This document shows, one piece after another, positions 47,060 to 58,399 of a stretch of 64,000 nt of DNA. Each line of letters opens with the position of its first letter. Within the stretch, counting starts at the first letter, position 1. The notes under the pieces are model-generated. The model saw only the letters and a program-made list of their open reading frames with translations, searched no databases and was not told the origin of the DNA. This DNA is from Aphrophora alni (taxonomy: Eukaryota > Arthropoda > Insecta > Hemiptera > Aphrophoridae). The stretch spans positions 41,720,368 to 41,784,367 of the forward strand of contig OY740768.1 of NCBI GenBank assembly GCA_963513935.1, in the 5' to 3' direction. The position numbers and the translations under genes were made by a program.

Positions 47060-47293
47060 GTTTCAGCACAACCAAGATTTATTCATTTTACCAGAAGATT
47101 CACTGTTGAGTACACTTTTAAAAGAACTTAGACCCTGAGATATTTTTAATAGTTAACTTCATTTTTTTTAATTGACGAGAGATCATCTGGCGCCCTTAGC
47201 TGAGCATTTTTTAACTTAATTAAATAATAACTTCATTTCTTTTAAAACAAATAAAACTAAAATCCAAAACCCTGTGAAATTATATTATCACAA
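47060..47293 (+). mobile_element. LTR fragment, plus orientation
   Basis: The complement of this stretch matches the polyadenylation region of the family LTRs: CTGAAACTTAACATG, TTTTAAAAGTGTACT, TATCTCAGGGTC, AAGGGCGCCAG in the order seen at 50.05-50.23 kb. It is inverted relative to the elements at 48-64 kb. The outer ends are not defined. Confidence 0.6.
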
Positions 47294-48120
47294 ACATAGG
47301 TAAATACTGTGCATACCAAGGAAAAAATTTGGGTTGATACAGATGTGAATTCGCACAAAGATGGCTTTTCATAAGAAGGTTAACTGGGTATAAAAATCCT
47401 ACCAGTAAAGGTAAAAGACAAACAGTAGCCCATATAGGAAGTGATTTATGGATTTTTGAGACAAAAACCAGCCTTGAATATGACGAGGAGCTGACAAGTA
47501 ATGCGTTTGAAAATGGTTTCAAAAAAGTATAATGATTTCACGTGCCATCTCATCATAAGGGAACAAAATAATGAAATACGAAGTCACTGGAGAGAAGAAC
47601 TAATATTTATTTTCAGTTTGTCTAAACTCTAAAGATTGTTCAATAATTTTTGGGGTGTACCAAAAAGTATTAATTTAGATTTAATTACAAACTATGTTTT
47701 TAAATAACTTAGAAAGACTTTTTTAAATAGTATCAAAATCCTTCATAGGTTACTAAGATATCCATTTGAAATTAACAGAATCAACAGAATTAAGCCTTAA
47801 TTAATTTAATTTAGGTTATCAACTTAGACTTTCTTTTCTTTAGCAAACTACTTTAAAATTAATAACTGTAGTGGAATGTTCAATTTTTCATAATTAGCGG
47901 TTAATAATTTTTTACTCGATAGCAGTTTTATTATAAATTAAAAAGGCAATTTTTAGTAATTTCAAAGAATTTTGTTTTACTTTTACAAAGCGATGAAAAT
48001 AAATTATTAAATAATGGATTTACCAAGAGCTGTTAGCTTCGCTAATTTTACCGTAAACAAAAAAGAAATTATTTGCATTTGGTCCTTGTAATAAATGTAA
48101 ATTCCGAGGGAAACTACTTT
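47294..48120. other. AT-rich sequence with one unassigned 64-codon ORF
   Basis: Plus-strand frame about 47344-47532 is open and reads RCEFAQRWLFIRRLTGYKNP, TSKGKRQTVAHIGSDLWIFE and so on, with an unusually balanced composition. I do not recognise it and it has no ATG. The minus-strand ORF over the same bases is probably a shadow. Part of the region may be the 5' leader of an LTR element whose primer site is at 48126. Confidence 0.3.
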
Positions 48121-48125
48121 ATACA

Positions 48126-48144
48126 TTAATAGCCCCACAGTTGG
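48126..48144 (-). promoter_or_regulatory. Primer-binding-site-like sequence left of the 48.1-kb LTR
   Basis: Minus strand after the LTR end reads CCAACTGTGGGGCTATTAAT. This matches the leader of the young element (CAACTCGGGGCTGTATTCTT) and the tRNA-Lys primer site (CCCAACGTGGGGC). It suggests another internal region once followed this LTR. Confidence 0.4.
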
Positions 48145-49859
48145 TGTGACCAATTGTAATAAATGTAATTCTGTGGTTTAATGGTTATTATCAAGTATTA
48201 CTTTATTATATAAAAAAAAATGAATTTTATTTTATTTTATTTATAACTTTAATGACTTTAAAATTATTGCTCAGCTAATGGGCGCCAGGTAAGCTTTCGT
48301 TTACCAATTTAGAAAAAATGAAGTTAATTATTATGAAGATCTCGGGCATGGCTTCTTTTAAAAGTATACTTACAGTGATTTTTTGGTATTGAATGAATAA
48401 CTCCTGTGTAAACTGAAATTTTACATACATTTATTGAAATTAAAGATTAGTACATTCACATAAATATTCATCAGTTATATGTAATCAATTTTCATATTCA
48501 TATTATTAACCTAAGGCATCTTAACAATTGTAATAATTCTAATATGTGCTGAAGTTAATTTTTTATTAATTTTATTTTATTAATTTGTTAATTTGCTCGA
48601 CTAGGGCGCCAGGTATCCTTAACATACCAATTTAGAAAAAAGAATGAATTTAATTATTTGAAAGAAAGAAAAAAAAAATCTCTGGGGTCGCAAGTTCTTT
48701 TTACAGTGTACTTACAGTGGATTTTGGTTTTAAATGAGAACACTTTGGCTGAAATGTTACAAAGAAAACATTTATTAAAGACAAGTAAGTTTTTATACAT
48801 TAGCATTTGTTATAGAGACATATATCATGAAAACAACTATAGCTATCATCTTAGTTAAATTACTTTTTATCTTCTCAGAGGGAGAACTGATCTTTTATTC
48901 TTTGAATTTAAAATTGACTCTAAGTTGCAACTAAAATTGATTTTATGAATAAAAACAAATTGAAATTCCTTTAATAAGGTTAAATATGTCATCAGACATT
49001 TATTTCTTCTTTACATAAAAAGAAATTGCTATCCTTTATATATCAAATTTATATAATAAAAGTTAAGATATTAAACATTGTAAATTTCTATACAATAACA
49101 GAGTAAATATAATGTGTTATTTAACACTAGTTACCAGACCATAGTCATTATACATAATTCAATGATGTTCCTGCAGCGTCCTAAAAATGCCATCGTTGTG
49201 TCCGTGGCGAAGTTGTATTTGCACCTCACGAATGTTTAAAAAAAAGAAAATCTGTTTATACATTAGTCCATTCTACAATTTGTAACTGTTCATTTTCCGA
49301 CCGCATTACTATGACACACGCTAATTGTTTATTGTCTATTCGCGTGAACACGTCTAATTAATTTAACTGTTCAAACAGAGTTTTAACACACTCTCACTCT
49401 TAATCGACCAACGATTAAATTCTTTACATTTTCTATTTTACTCTATATCAAATTATTACATCGCACTATGTCCTTTCTTTCCTCAACTCTACAAAACACA
49501 TCTTTTCCCTCCAAGCTCCTGATTTCAACTTTTTTTGAACACAACCTGTCACTCCTAACGCTGGACTAAGACTGCTGTTGCCATGAGGCAAATTCTTACT
49601 TCCGAAAGCGTTCTTTCCGGTTACTGTTCACACATTTTACCGCACTGCCGTAAAATACAAATAATTTACATTTTATAACAAACAAACTAAATTACATTAA
49701 AATTAAACATAATAATTCATACTGTTGTCTTGAAAATCCATTTTTCTTTTATAAATGACGTTACTAAATTTAAATTATTATTTGAATTTATTATCTCTTT
49801 GGCTTAACCGCGTCTTTTAAATGAGTCTATTTTAAAATCTGACTTTTCACATTGTCACA
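48145..49859 (-). mobile_element. LTR of the older element (3' LTR of element 2)
   Basis: Bounded by TGTGACC and TGTCACA, an imperfect inverted pair. The adjoining 49860-49948 (ACCCCACAAGG...) aligns with the polypurine-tract side of element 1 (ACCCCATCAAAG at 51476), so the internal region lies to the right. The promoter/polyadenylation module (GGGCGCCAGG...CCAATTTAGAAAA...TTTTAAAAGTATACTTACAGTG) occurs twice, at 48279 and 48605, about 326 bp apart. Confidence 0.65.
48279..48760 (-). repeat. Duplicated module inside an LTR
   Basis: The two GGGCGCCAGG modules diverge. The first matches the 25.3-kb solo LTR (GATCTCGGGCATGG), the second the 50-kb LTR (TCTCTGGGGTCGCAAG). This could be duplication or a recombination between LTR subfamilies. 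Confidence 0.55.
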
Positions 49860-49948
49860 AAACCCCACAAGGTTTGTATTTCAATACAGGTATTGGAATA
49901 CAAAGCTTTTATATATATATATTTCAAATCGAAAAAAAATATTAATGG

Positions 49949-51473
49949 TGTAATAGTTATAAAAATGAACCTTTGTCGTACTTGAAGAGTACTTATTTTT
50001 ATTAAAAAAATATTAAAAAAATGATTTTATTTTTATTATTATTTATAAACTTTTGCCAAGCTTTTTATGGGCGCCAGGAAGCGTTAGCTTACCAATTTAG
50101 AAAAGAAAGAAGTTAATTGTTATTATGATTAAAATCTCTCAGGGTCGCAAGTCCTTTTAAAAGTGTACTTCAGTGGTTCTTGATGAAATAAAGAAATCTT
50201 AAGTGTTGTGCTGAAACTTAACATGTTTTATTGAAATGCAAATATTAAAACATTTATACAAGGTTATCATCAAATATTATTAAACATTCATATTCAGAAA
50301 TCATAGCTTAATACATCCTCATATTTCTTTATAAAAAAATCAAATTGAATTTTATTCATGAAATTTATTTTTTAGTTGCAACTCAAAAGAAAAAGTAAAA
50401 AGATTTTTTGTTCATTTAATTGAATTAGTGTAATTAGTAATTTAGTTCTGCAAATTAGATAAAGTTTCATTAATTTATCTATTTTAAAAAGAGGATTCTA
50501 CTTTAGTAATTTCATGTTTTACAATATAAGACATTGTCTCAATATTAAACTCCAGATTTTCAATTAAACTTATAACTAAACATTAAAAAATTATTATCCT
50601 ATTATAGACAAAAATGATTTTAGAAATAAAGTCTTAACGTGTATACCAGGCACGTTTTTTTTAGTTAAAATCACAATTCCTTGTTTCCGTCTTGTAGACA
50701 ATACATCTCGTCTCGTGTCGAGTCGCTGACATGGTCGATTCATTTTGCTGTACGGAATTCATTATTTTATTGTTCAAATAACTCAATGTCTGTTAGTATC
50801 ATGATTAAAGTTCGAACGAGTGTCACTTAGATCAATTTTAGATTGATCTTAAGGCTACTTTTAACGTATTTACCACATTTTATAAAAATTCTCTACACAA
50901 GACAACGTCTGACTAACTTGAACGTTTCACTAGACTGCTAAACGTTTTCACTACATATTACAAAAGTTTATATATATAAAAATACATCTGATCACGCCAG
51001 ACTCCCTCTTAAGACTCTTTTATCACATATTCACTACTTTTTGAAAAAGTTTCTTTGAATTGAAAACACGTCTGACTTACTCAACTGTCCCCTTAAGACT
51101 CTAAACCACATGTCCCTTTGTCCAGCTTCCCAACCAAGCGTCCTATTTAATCTGCAACGTATGCGAGAATTATTCTCACACCTAGCAACACTGACACGGT
51201 TCAAATTATTTTACCTAACAATATAAATATTACCTAAATATTTATTACAACTTATAACTAATTTTTTATACATGACATTATTATTTTGGAAACCTATATT
51301 TAATTCTTTTATTACCCTAGTTTTAATAATCTATATTTTTGAGTCATCTTTTTGACTTCTAAAACCCCCTCCCTTATTCAACTTTAACGTTTCCCGGGTT
51401 ACTTTAAATATTCAAATCTCAATATAACCATTTTTTGGTTATTTAGGTTAAAATTACCATTTTTGGTATTACA
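49949..51473 (-). repeat. 3' LTR of element 1
   Basis: Begins TGTAATAG and ends GGTATTACA on the plus strand. In the sense direction it carries an AATAAA at about 50216, just upstream of GTACACTTTTAAAAGGACTT, and the GGCGCC block. No difference from the 5' LTR was seen over the full length read. Confidence 0.88.
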
Positions 51474-54400
51474 AATACCCCATCAAAGCTGTGATTCAAT
51501 ATATAATATTGAAACACAGATTTCTCTTTTATTTAACAAAAAAAATTTTAACTTCAAAAAAAAACTTTCAAATTCGGTCCCTATAGATTTCCAAAATTAA
51601 AAAAGTTTCAGCAAACTAAGAATATTCATATTCCTTTTTTAAAAAAAACAAAACTTTAAAATAAGAAATCTTCTCTCTTTAATTACATTAAACATCTTAT
51701 AATCTATTGATTCACTAAATCTACCTAGTTGCATATTCTAATCAATCAAACCACTTATACCCAAGTCTTATCCATCATCAAAAAACCTTCATCAACTTCT
51801 TATCATTGAGCTGTCCATCACTCAACTTTTATCTTGGGACGTCAGAGTGTCTACTCCTGATTGCTAAAAGAAAAAAAAATATCTCTATCTCTTTGCCAAG
51901 ATTCTAACTATTCATCTGAATATTTCTTTCACTTCAATACAATCCAAAATTAAAACTTCTCATTCTTATTTAATATCATTACAAAATTATTTACTTATTA
52001 CTCAAAATTACTTCAATTTACTTTAAACTCTTCAATTTTAATCTTATATTATTTTAGTTTAAATCCAATAATTATTTATTCGTACTTAAATTCTTAATTA
52101 CTCTTTGTCTCGCTGGGACAACATGTTAACTACTGATTTTACAATTACCAAAAAACTCCTCTCTTCTACTTAGTACTCAAAAAAATATAACATCATTATT
52201 ACCAAAAAAAATCACTTATAAACTCATCTTATCTATTTCAAAATTACCTCTTTACAATTGTATCATCTTTTAGTACCTTATCTTAAAATTATTTCCATCT
52301 TATCTTTCATATTTTAATAATTCAAGTTGCATTAATCCCCAAAAAACTCTTCATAATAAAAAACTCCTTATTATTTACCTATATTCTTTCATAAATAATC
52401 TCCTTATTTCAACGTAGCTTCCTTTTAAAATCATAATAATCGCCGTATTTCGTAGACTTCCTTAAATCTCCTCTTGTTTCATTAAAATCGTCGCATATTT
52501 CCTTTATTTCATTAAAATCGTCGCATATTTCCTTTATTTCATCGTAGTATTCAAAAAACCTCTTAAAAACTAAAAAATTACCATTAATGCAACCTAACTA
52601 CCTTTTTTATAAAAGTTTGTTAACAGAACAACTTCATTTTAAATACCACTTTACTCGACAATTCTGTAAAGTCATCATCTTCATATAAAACTCAAAAATC
52701 TCTCATTTAAACTACTTCTTATTAAAATCTTCTTAATCATCTATTACTTGTATATAAAAACTTCAAAAAAAAAATTAAAATTTACATTGTTTCCCAGCTA
52801 ACACCGTATTTCATCAAAATCTTTAGACACCTTTATCAAATAACTTCTCACAATCATCTATTGTTTTAGATTCAAACATTATTTATTAAACAAAACATTA
52901 CTTATTCATTTCATTTATCAATTTCATCAAAATCTCTCTTATTATTATTATTTTACTATACTTCTTCCTTTAAAAAACAAAAACTTAACCTCCTTTACTC
53001 CTTTTTTAACATCAAAAAACTTAATTATTATCTGTCTTGGCAAAACTCACATAGATTCTCTTCATATTATATTATTTATTAATTATATCTCCTTCTTTAA
53101 AAAACAAAAACTTTAACATTTTTAACTCCATTATTCATTTTATTACCATTTCATTATTAAAAAACAAAAAACTTCAATATTATTATCATCTTAGCAATGC
53201 CTCTTGAAAACCACTCAATTCCTTTACAAGTAACCTTTCAAATCTCAAATTATTTAAATCTAACAATATTTTGCATATAATTACTTATTTTATTATTCTT
53301 AACTTTTGTAAACAAATATCAAATACTTTCTACATATAAGCCAAGCATTATTACTCTTAATCTATTATATACATTTTAAAATTACTATCTTTCTTACTAA
53401 ATTACTCCCTAATAATGTCACGTCCGGTTTTATTTTGTATATATACAGATTGATCAGTTCTGTATACACTACACTTTATCTTTCTTCTATCATCTGTCTA
53501 AAGTATCATTACATGGAAATTCTATGTAATATTATATCAAATTATTTTTGTCTTTACCGTTGTTACAAATTCTCCATCATCTTATCAAAAATACTTTCAA
53601 TTTTACTTAAAACATTTTAATTTTAAAACTTTTACAAATTTTAACTCATCATTTTCCAAAATTTACTTTTTTATCCAAATTTCAATTATTTAGTAGTCCC
53701 TTGTATATTCTCCTATTATCTCCAATATCCGCGACACTTCTTGTCGACTTAATTACACTTTGTATCCTTCTGATTACAACTTTAGACACTTACATTTAAG
53801 TCTGCATTATGATCTTCAGATGTGAGAAGGTTGAAATGCAAAATTCCTACTCAGTTCAGAATAAAGCCCACCTCACAACCTTACAACCACAATACACCTT
53901 TAATGCTGTCTACATGCCTTATTTCTAAGAATAAGACATGTTTTCGACTACCGTTACCCTGCCTCCTCCCAATTTTTTTTCATTAAATTACCTAAATGCA
54001 CTTATACTAAGAAAATTTAAAAATTCATAAAAAATTTCATTAAAATCGTTTCATCCGAAGTTGAAATAATGTTTATTTTTACCAAGTTTATTACTAGCAT
54101 CGTCGATTTTCTGTTTATGTAATCCTTTCTAGATGTTATTATTCAAATTCAAAAAGAAAATTTTATTTTTTAAAATTTATTCTAAGTTCTTTACTTAAAA
54201 AATTTACCTTCAATACTATTAAAGTTATTTAAATAATCTACTTTTGTTCTTGTTTACTTTATTTAAAGCCAATTATCCTTTATTTAAGTAGTTTTTTATT
54301 TGAAAACGCAAGTTAATTTTCGATTATACGTCAAAAGTTTTTTATTTTCAGAACAATAATTCTGTCACACGCTATATCTCGTCTTAATGTCATGCAAAGG

Positions 54401-55078
54401 AATTCTAGGCCTGGTTTAAGCATAAACAAGTCCCCTCGATATGAGACAATCCTTATCTGTCTACTGATAAGACATGAAGACCTTTTGGTTCCAATACGAT
54501 CTGCAAATGAATCTCAACTCTCTCTCGTCACATTTTATTGAATATTTAATATTGAATCTACCTACTTAATATTGAATATTTTTTCTTCAACACTACTCTG
54601 AATCCTCGCTTCGAACTAACTATCTTATCTATGTCACGTAAAATCAATATTTATCTTAGTACAAACAACACTCGGTTATTCACTAACAATCTTGCATCTC
54701 CAATGATCCTCTCATCTAACTAATCTGTTATCGTCACGTTTTCTAAATATTATTTCTTCTATAAACATATAAAGTTATTCACTGCTATAATCCAGCGTCT
54801 TTACTTTAACAAATACTGAAACCTTTCTTAACTAAAACTTCTAACATTTTACGCTTAGCTTATAATTACTTTCTATATTTCTGTCTTAGCTTACAAAATT
54901 TATTTGTACACACAATTTATTAATATTCATAACGCTTAATTATTTATTATCAAACTTAAACTTATTTATTAACAAAATCTTAACTACTTTTTATTAATTA
55001 TTTTAAAAATCAAGTCCGTGTGTTTATAAAAATGTCTTTACATTTATTTATTCATTCCAAATTTCAATTTATTATGAC
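51474..55078 (-). other. Element 1: 3.6-kb 3' non-coding region
   Basis: No ORF of note on either strand. The plus strand is strikingly poor in G and rich in T, A and C, so the sense strand is A/G-rich and C-poor. A 30-bp minisatellite lies at 52471-52545. The region from about 51900 to 55078 aligns with 58810-62577 of element 2. The sense-strand stretch TTTGATGGGGTATT next to the 3' LTR is the likely polypurine tract. Confidence 0.7.
52471..52545. repeat. 30-bp minisatellite, 2.5 copies
   Basis: Unit CCTTTATTTCATTAAAATCG followed by TCGCATATTT. The equivalent array in element 2 has 3.5 copies. Confidence 0.9.
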
Positions 55079-56644
55079 TCAATTATAAATTATACATTTT
55101 TTACGATGGTTCCCCGATTGGTGAAACATCTTGTAAAATATAACCTGCTTTCTTAACTTAATTACAACGTTAAATACTTCTGTCCACATGGACAGTTTGT
55201 CTACCATAGTCATCACAACAGACCCTTTCCTAACAAAAGATTCCCCTTTGTTATTGTCTCGGAGTATTGACAAAACACCTTTCTCTTTCTCCCTTACAGA
55301 CATATCTACATTTCTCTTTCTCTCAAACATTTTAGAATCTACTGACCTATTTCTGTCATCTGTCAGCTTAGCATTCCTAACCTTATCATACTCCTTTGCT
55401 TTTACAAAAATCTCTTTCACACACCCATTTTTATATTCACATTCAACATTATACTGTTCACTAAAACTTTTAATTTTTTTCTCTTGAATTTTAAAAATAC
55501 TTGTAAATTTCAACATTACGTAGTTCTCAAAGCTTACAGTGCTACAAAAGTTTTGCCTTTTTACACAAACAGCTGACTCTTTTATTATTACATCATTTAT
55601 CTTACTCACACATTCATTTACTTTAATTTTACCCTTGTTATTTAAATCACTTACAATCTCTCTAACCCCATCAAAATTGGTAACCCCATCATTTTTCTTA
55701 ATTTCAACATTACCTGTTAACTGTTCTAAATTATTGTTTTCAAAAAACTCATTTTGACATACATTAGTCTTAACAATTGTCTCATTTTTTAATCTTTTTT
55801 GTTCCCATTCTAGTATTGACTCTTTAAAACATTGTTCTCTATCTAACTTCATTTGTTCAAATCCATCATTCATCTGCTTCATCATTACTTCCAACATTCT
55901 CATTATTTTATCATCTCTATTTACTCTATCTTGCTCAATTACCCTAACCTGTTCAGCCCTTAGATTATTATTATTATTAGTACCCTCCATTTTATTTAAA
56001 TTTTGATCTTCTTTTACCAATTTGCTATTATTATTTACTGAATCACTTAAAACTTTATTTATTCCATCAAAATCATTAACCCCACCATTTTTCTTAACTT
56101 TTAAATTTTCAGTACTATTCACCTGATTATTTACTTTATTAACCTTATAAATGACCTCATTCTTTATATTATCAAATCGACAACGCCCATAATCTACTTC
56201 TTCTGTCTCATTACTTGTTACTATTCCAGTTACTACAGTTACGGGAGGTGCTTTTTCTAATAGTCTATCTTTCAATTTTTTATAAATTTCATTTCTTGCT
56301 ACAGATCCAGCTATTATCATGTTTTTCATTTCTTCTTTTAATTCAAATTCCCTTTCTATTAAATTTTGTCCTAACTTTACATGCCATTGTTTATTTAATG
56401 CTTCCCTGTCTAATTCTATGTACCAATGTTCCCCAACTATCTTATTATTCTCTATTATCTCTTGACATGTTATTTGTTTATATTCTATATACCATTGTTG
56501 CCCAAAAAACCTATTATCCTCTTGACATGTTATTTTTTTATTTACATTTCTAAAATACTTTTTAACTCCTTGTTTTATTGCTTCTAATTCCATCTTAAGC
56601 CTATCTAAATCAGTTATTAACTTATTATTATCATCTCCCTCCAT
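55079..56644 (-). CDS. Element 1 single ORF, 521 aa, coiled-coil/gag-like
   Basis: Starts 211 bp after the primer site, as a gag would. Residues 1-110 are charged and helical, with a repeated motif: ITCQE at 38-42 and 58-62, WYIEY at 51-55, WYIEL at 74-78, WHVKL at 87-91. The segment LIEREFELKEEMKNMI resembles coiled-coil starts of insect gypsy Gag proteins. Residues about 110-360 are Asn/Lys/Glu-rich. The last 170 residues, from IIKESAV through LSILRDNNKGESF to the end KMFHQSGNHRKK, are shared with the element 2 protein. No capsid fold, zinc knuckle, protease or RT is seen. It probably acts in packaging or assembly, by inference from position only. Its intactness next to identical LTRs means it is at least young, and perhaps needed. 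Confidence 0.75.
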   Translation of the reverse strand: MEGDDNNKLITDLDRLKMELEAIKQGVKKYFRNVNKKITCQEDNRFFGQQWYIEYKQITCQEIIENNKIVGEHWYIELDREALNKQWHVKLGQNLIEREFELKEEMKNMIIAGSVARNEIYKKLKDRLLEKAPPVTVVTGIVTSNETEEVDYGRCRFDNIKNEVIYKVNKVNNQVNSTENLKVKKNGGVNDFDGINKVLSDSVNNNSKLVKEDQNLNKMEGTNNNNNLRAEQVRVIEQDRVNRDDKIMRMLEVMMKQMNDGFEQMKLDREQCFKESILEWEQKRLKNETIVKTNVCQNEFFENNNLEQLTGNVEIKKNDGVTNFDGVREIVSDLNNKGKIKVNECVSKINDVIIKESAVCVKRQNFCSTVSFENYVMLKFTSIFKIQEKKIKSFSEQYNVECEYKNGCVKEIFVKAKEYDKVRNAKLTDDRNRSVDSKMFERKRNVDMSVREKEKGVLSILRDNNKGESFVRKGSVVMTMVDKLSMWTEVFNVVIKLRKQVIFYKMFHQSGNHRKKCIIYN

Positions 56645-56854
56645 TTTTAATTATTATTATTATTTAAACTTTAAATTTAGAATTAGTTATTTTAAAATTA
56701 CTTATCTACTTATTATAAAAAAAATTTTAGAGAGAACATTCTTATTTTTATGTTAATTATGAATATTCTTACCTTTTCGATAAGAATTTCTAATCCACCA
56801 AGAAACCACTGTTTTTTCGACTTATATTCTTATATTTTTCAATATAAGAATACA
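56645..56854 (-). other. Element 1: 5' leader between primer site and ORF
   Basis: About 210 bp of leader. Two inverted ATATAAGAAT/ATTCTTATA strings (about 56765-56850) can form a hairpin, a plausible packaging structure. Confidence 0.4.
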
Positions 56855-56872
56855 GCCCCGAGTTGAGCGACA
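56855..56872 (-). promoter_or_regulatory. Primer-binding site, tRNA-Lys-like
   Basis: Sense strand TGTCGCTCAACTCGGGGC begins two bases after the 5' LTR. It matches 14 of 18 positions of the tRNA-Lys-type site TGGCGCCCAACGTGGGGC, with the same spacing. Confidence 0.6.
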
Positions 56873-56874
56873 CT

Positions 56875-58399
56875 TGTAATAGTTATAAAAATGAACCTTT
56901 GTCGTACTTGAAGAGTACTTATTTTTATTAAAAAAATATTAAAAAAATGATTTTATTTTTATTATTATTTATAAACTTTTGCCAAGCTTTTTATGGGCGC
57001 CAGGAAGCGTTAGCTTACCAATTTAGAAAAGAAAGAAGTTAATTGTTATTATGATTAAAATCTCTCAGGGTCGCAAGTCCTTTTAAAAGTGTACTTCAGT
57101 GGTTCTTGATGAAATAAAGAAATCTTAAGTGTTGTGCTGAAACTTAACATGTTTTATTGAAATGCAAATATTAAAACATTTATACAAGGTTATCATCAAA
57201 TATTATTAAACATTCATATTCAGAAATCATAGCTTAATACATCCTCATATTTCTTTATAAAAAAATCAAATTGAATTTTATTCATGAAATTTATTTTTTA
57301 GTTGCAACTCAAAAGAAAAAGTAAAAAGATTTTTTGTTCATTTAATTGAATTAGTGTAATTAGTAATTTAGTTCTGCAAATTAGATAAAGTTTCATTAAT
57401 TTATCTATTTTAAAAAGAGGATTCTACTTTAGTAATTTCATGTTTTACAATATAAGACATTGTCTCAATATTAAACTCCAGATTTTCAATTAAACTTATA
57501 ACTAAACATTAAAAAATTATTATCCTATTATAGACAAAAATGATTTTAGAAATAAAGTCTTAACGTGTATACCAGGCACGTTTTTTTTAGTTAAAATCAC
57601 AATTCCTTGTTTCCGTCTTGTAGACAATACATCTCGTCTCGTGTCGAGTCGCTGACATGGTCGATTCATTTTGCTGTACGGAATTCATTATTTTATTGTT
57701 CAAATAACTCAATGTCTGTTAGTATCATGATTAAAGTTCGAACGAGTGTCACTTAGATCAATTTTAGATTGATCTTAAGGCTACTTTTAACGTATTTACC
57801 ACATTTTATAAAAATTCTCTACACAAGACAACGTCTGACTAACTTGAACGTTTCACTAGACTGCTAAACGTTTTCACTACATATTACAAAAGTTTATATA
57901 TATAAAAATACATCTGATCACGCCAGACTCCCTCTTAAGACTCTTTTATCACATATTCACTACTTTTTGAAAAAGTTTCTTTGAATTGAAAACACGTCTG
58001 ACTTACTCAACTGTCCCCTTAAGACTCTAAACCACATGTCCCTTTGTCCAGCTTCCCAACCAAGCGTCCTATTTAATCTGCAACGTATGCGAGAATTATT
58101 CTCACACCTAGCAACACTGACACGGTTCAAATTATTTTACCTAACAATATAAATATTACCTAAATATTTATTACAACTTATAACTAATTTTTTATACATG
58201 ACATTATTATTTTGGAAACCTATATTTAATTCTTTTATTACCCTAGTTTTAATAATCTATATTTTTGAGTCATCTTTTTGACTTCTAAAACCCCCTCCCT
58301 TATTCAACTTTAACGTTTCCCGGGTTACTTTAAATATTCAAATCTCAATATAACCATTTTTTGGTTATTTAGGTTAAAATTACCATTTTTGGTATTACA
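56875..58399 (-). repeat. 5' LTR of element 1
   Basis: Same 1525-bp sequence as 49949-51473, offset by 6926 bp. Transcription should start within it and run leftward on the map. Confidence 0.88.

Larger units (their letters stand above)
49949..58399 (-). mobile_element. Element 1: complete non-autonomous LTR retrotransposon
   Basis: Two LTRs of exactly 1525 bp (49949-51473 and 56875-58399), which I could not tell apart in the stretches read, enclose 5.4 kb with a primer site, one long intact ORF and no pol. LTR ends are TGTAAT and ATTACA. Flanks are AATGG and AATGA, a probable 5-bp target duplication with one change (a 4-bp AATG with an extra base is also possible). It interrupts the 3' part of a related older element. 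It lacks reverse transcriptase and integrase, so it must rely on another element's enzymes. The identical LTRs imply very recent movement. Confidence 0.85.

Noticed and set aside
45773..47293. Complete plus-strand LTR of about 1520 bp
   Set aside because: The right half matches the family, but the proposed start TGTAATTGTGA does not pair with the end and no target duplication is seen.
55188..56553. Plus-strand ORFs opposite the 521-aa ORF
   Set aside because: Ser/Leu/Phe-rich shadows caused by the purine-rich sense strand of the real ORF.
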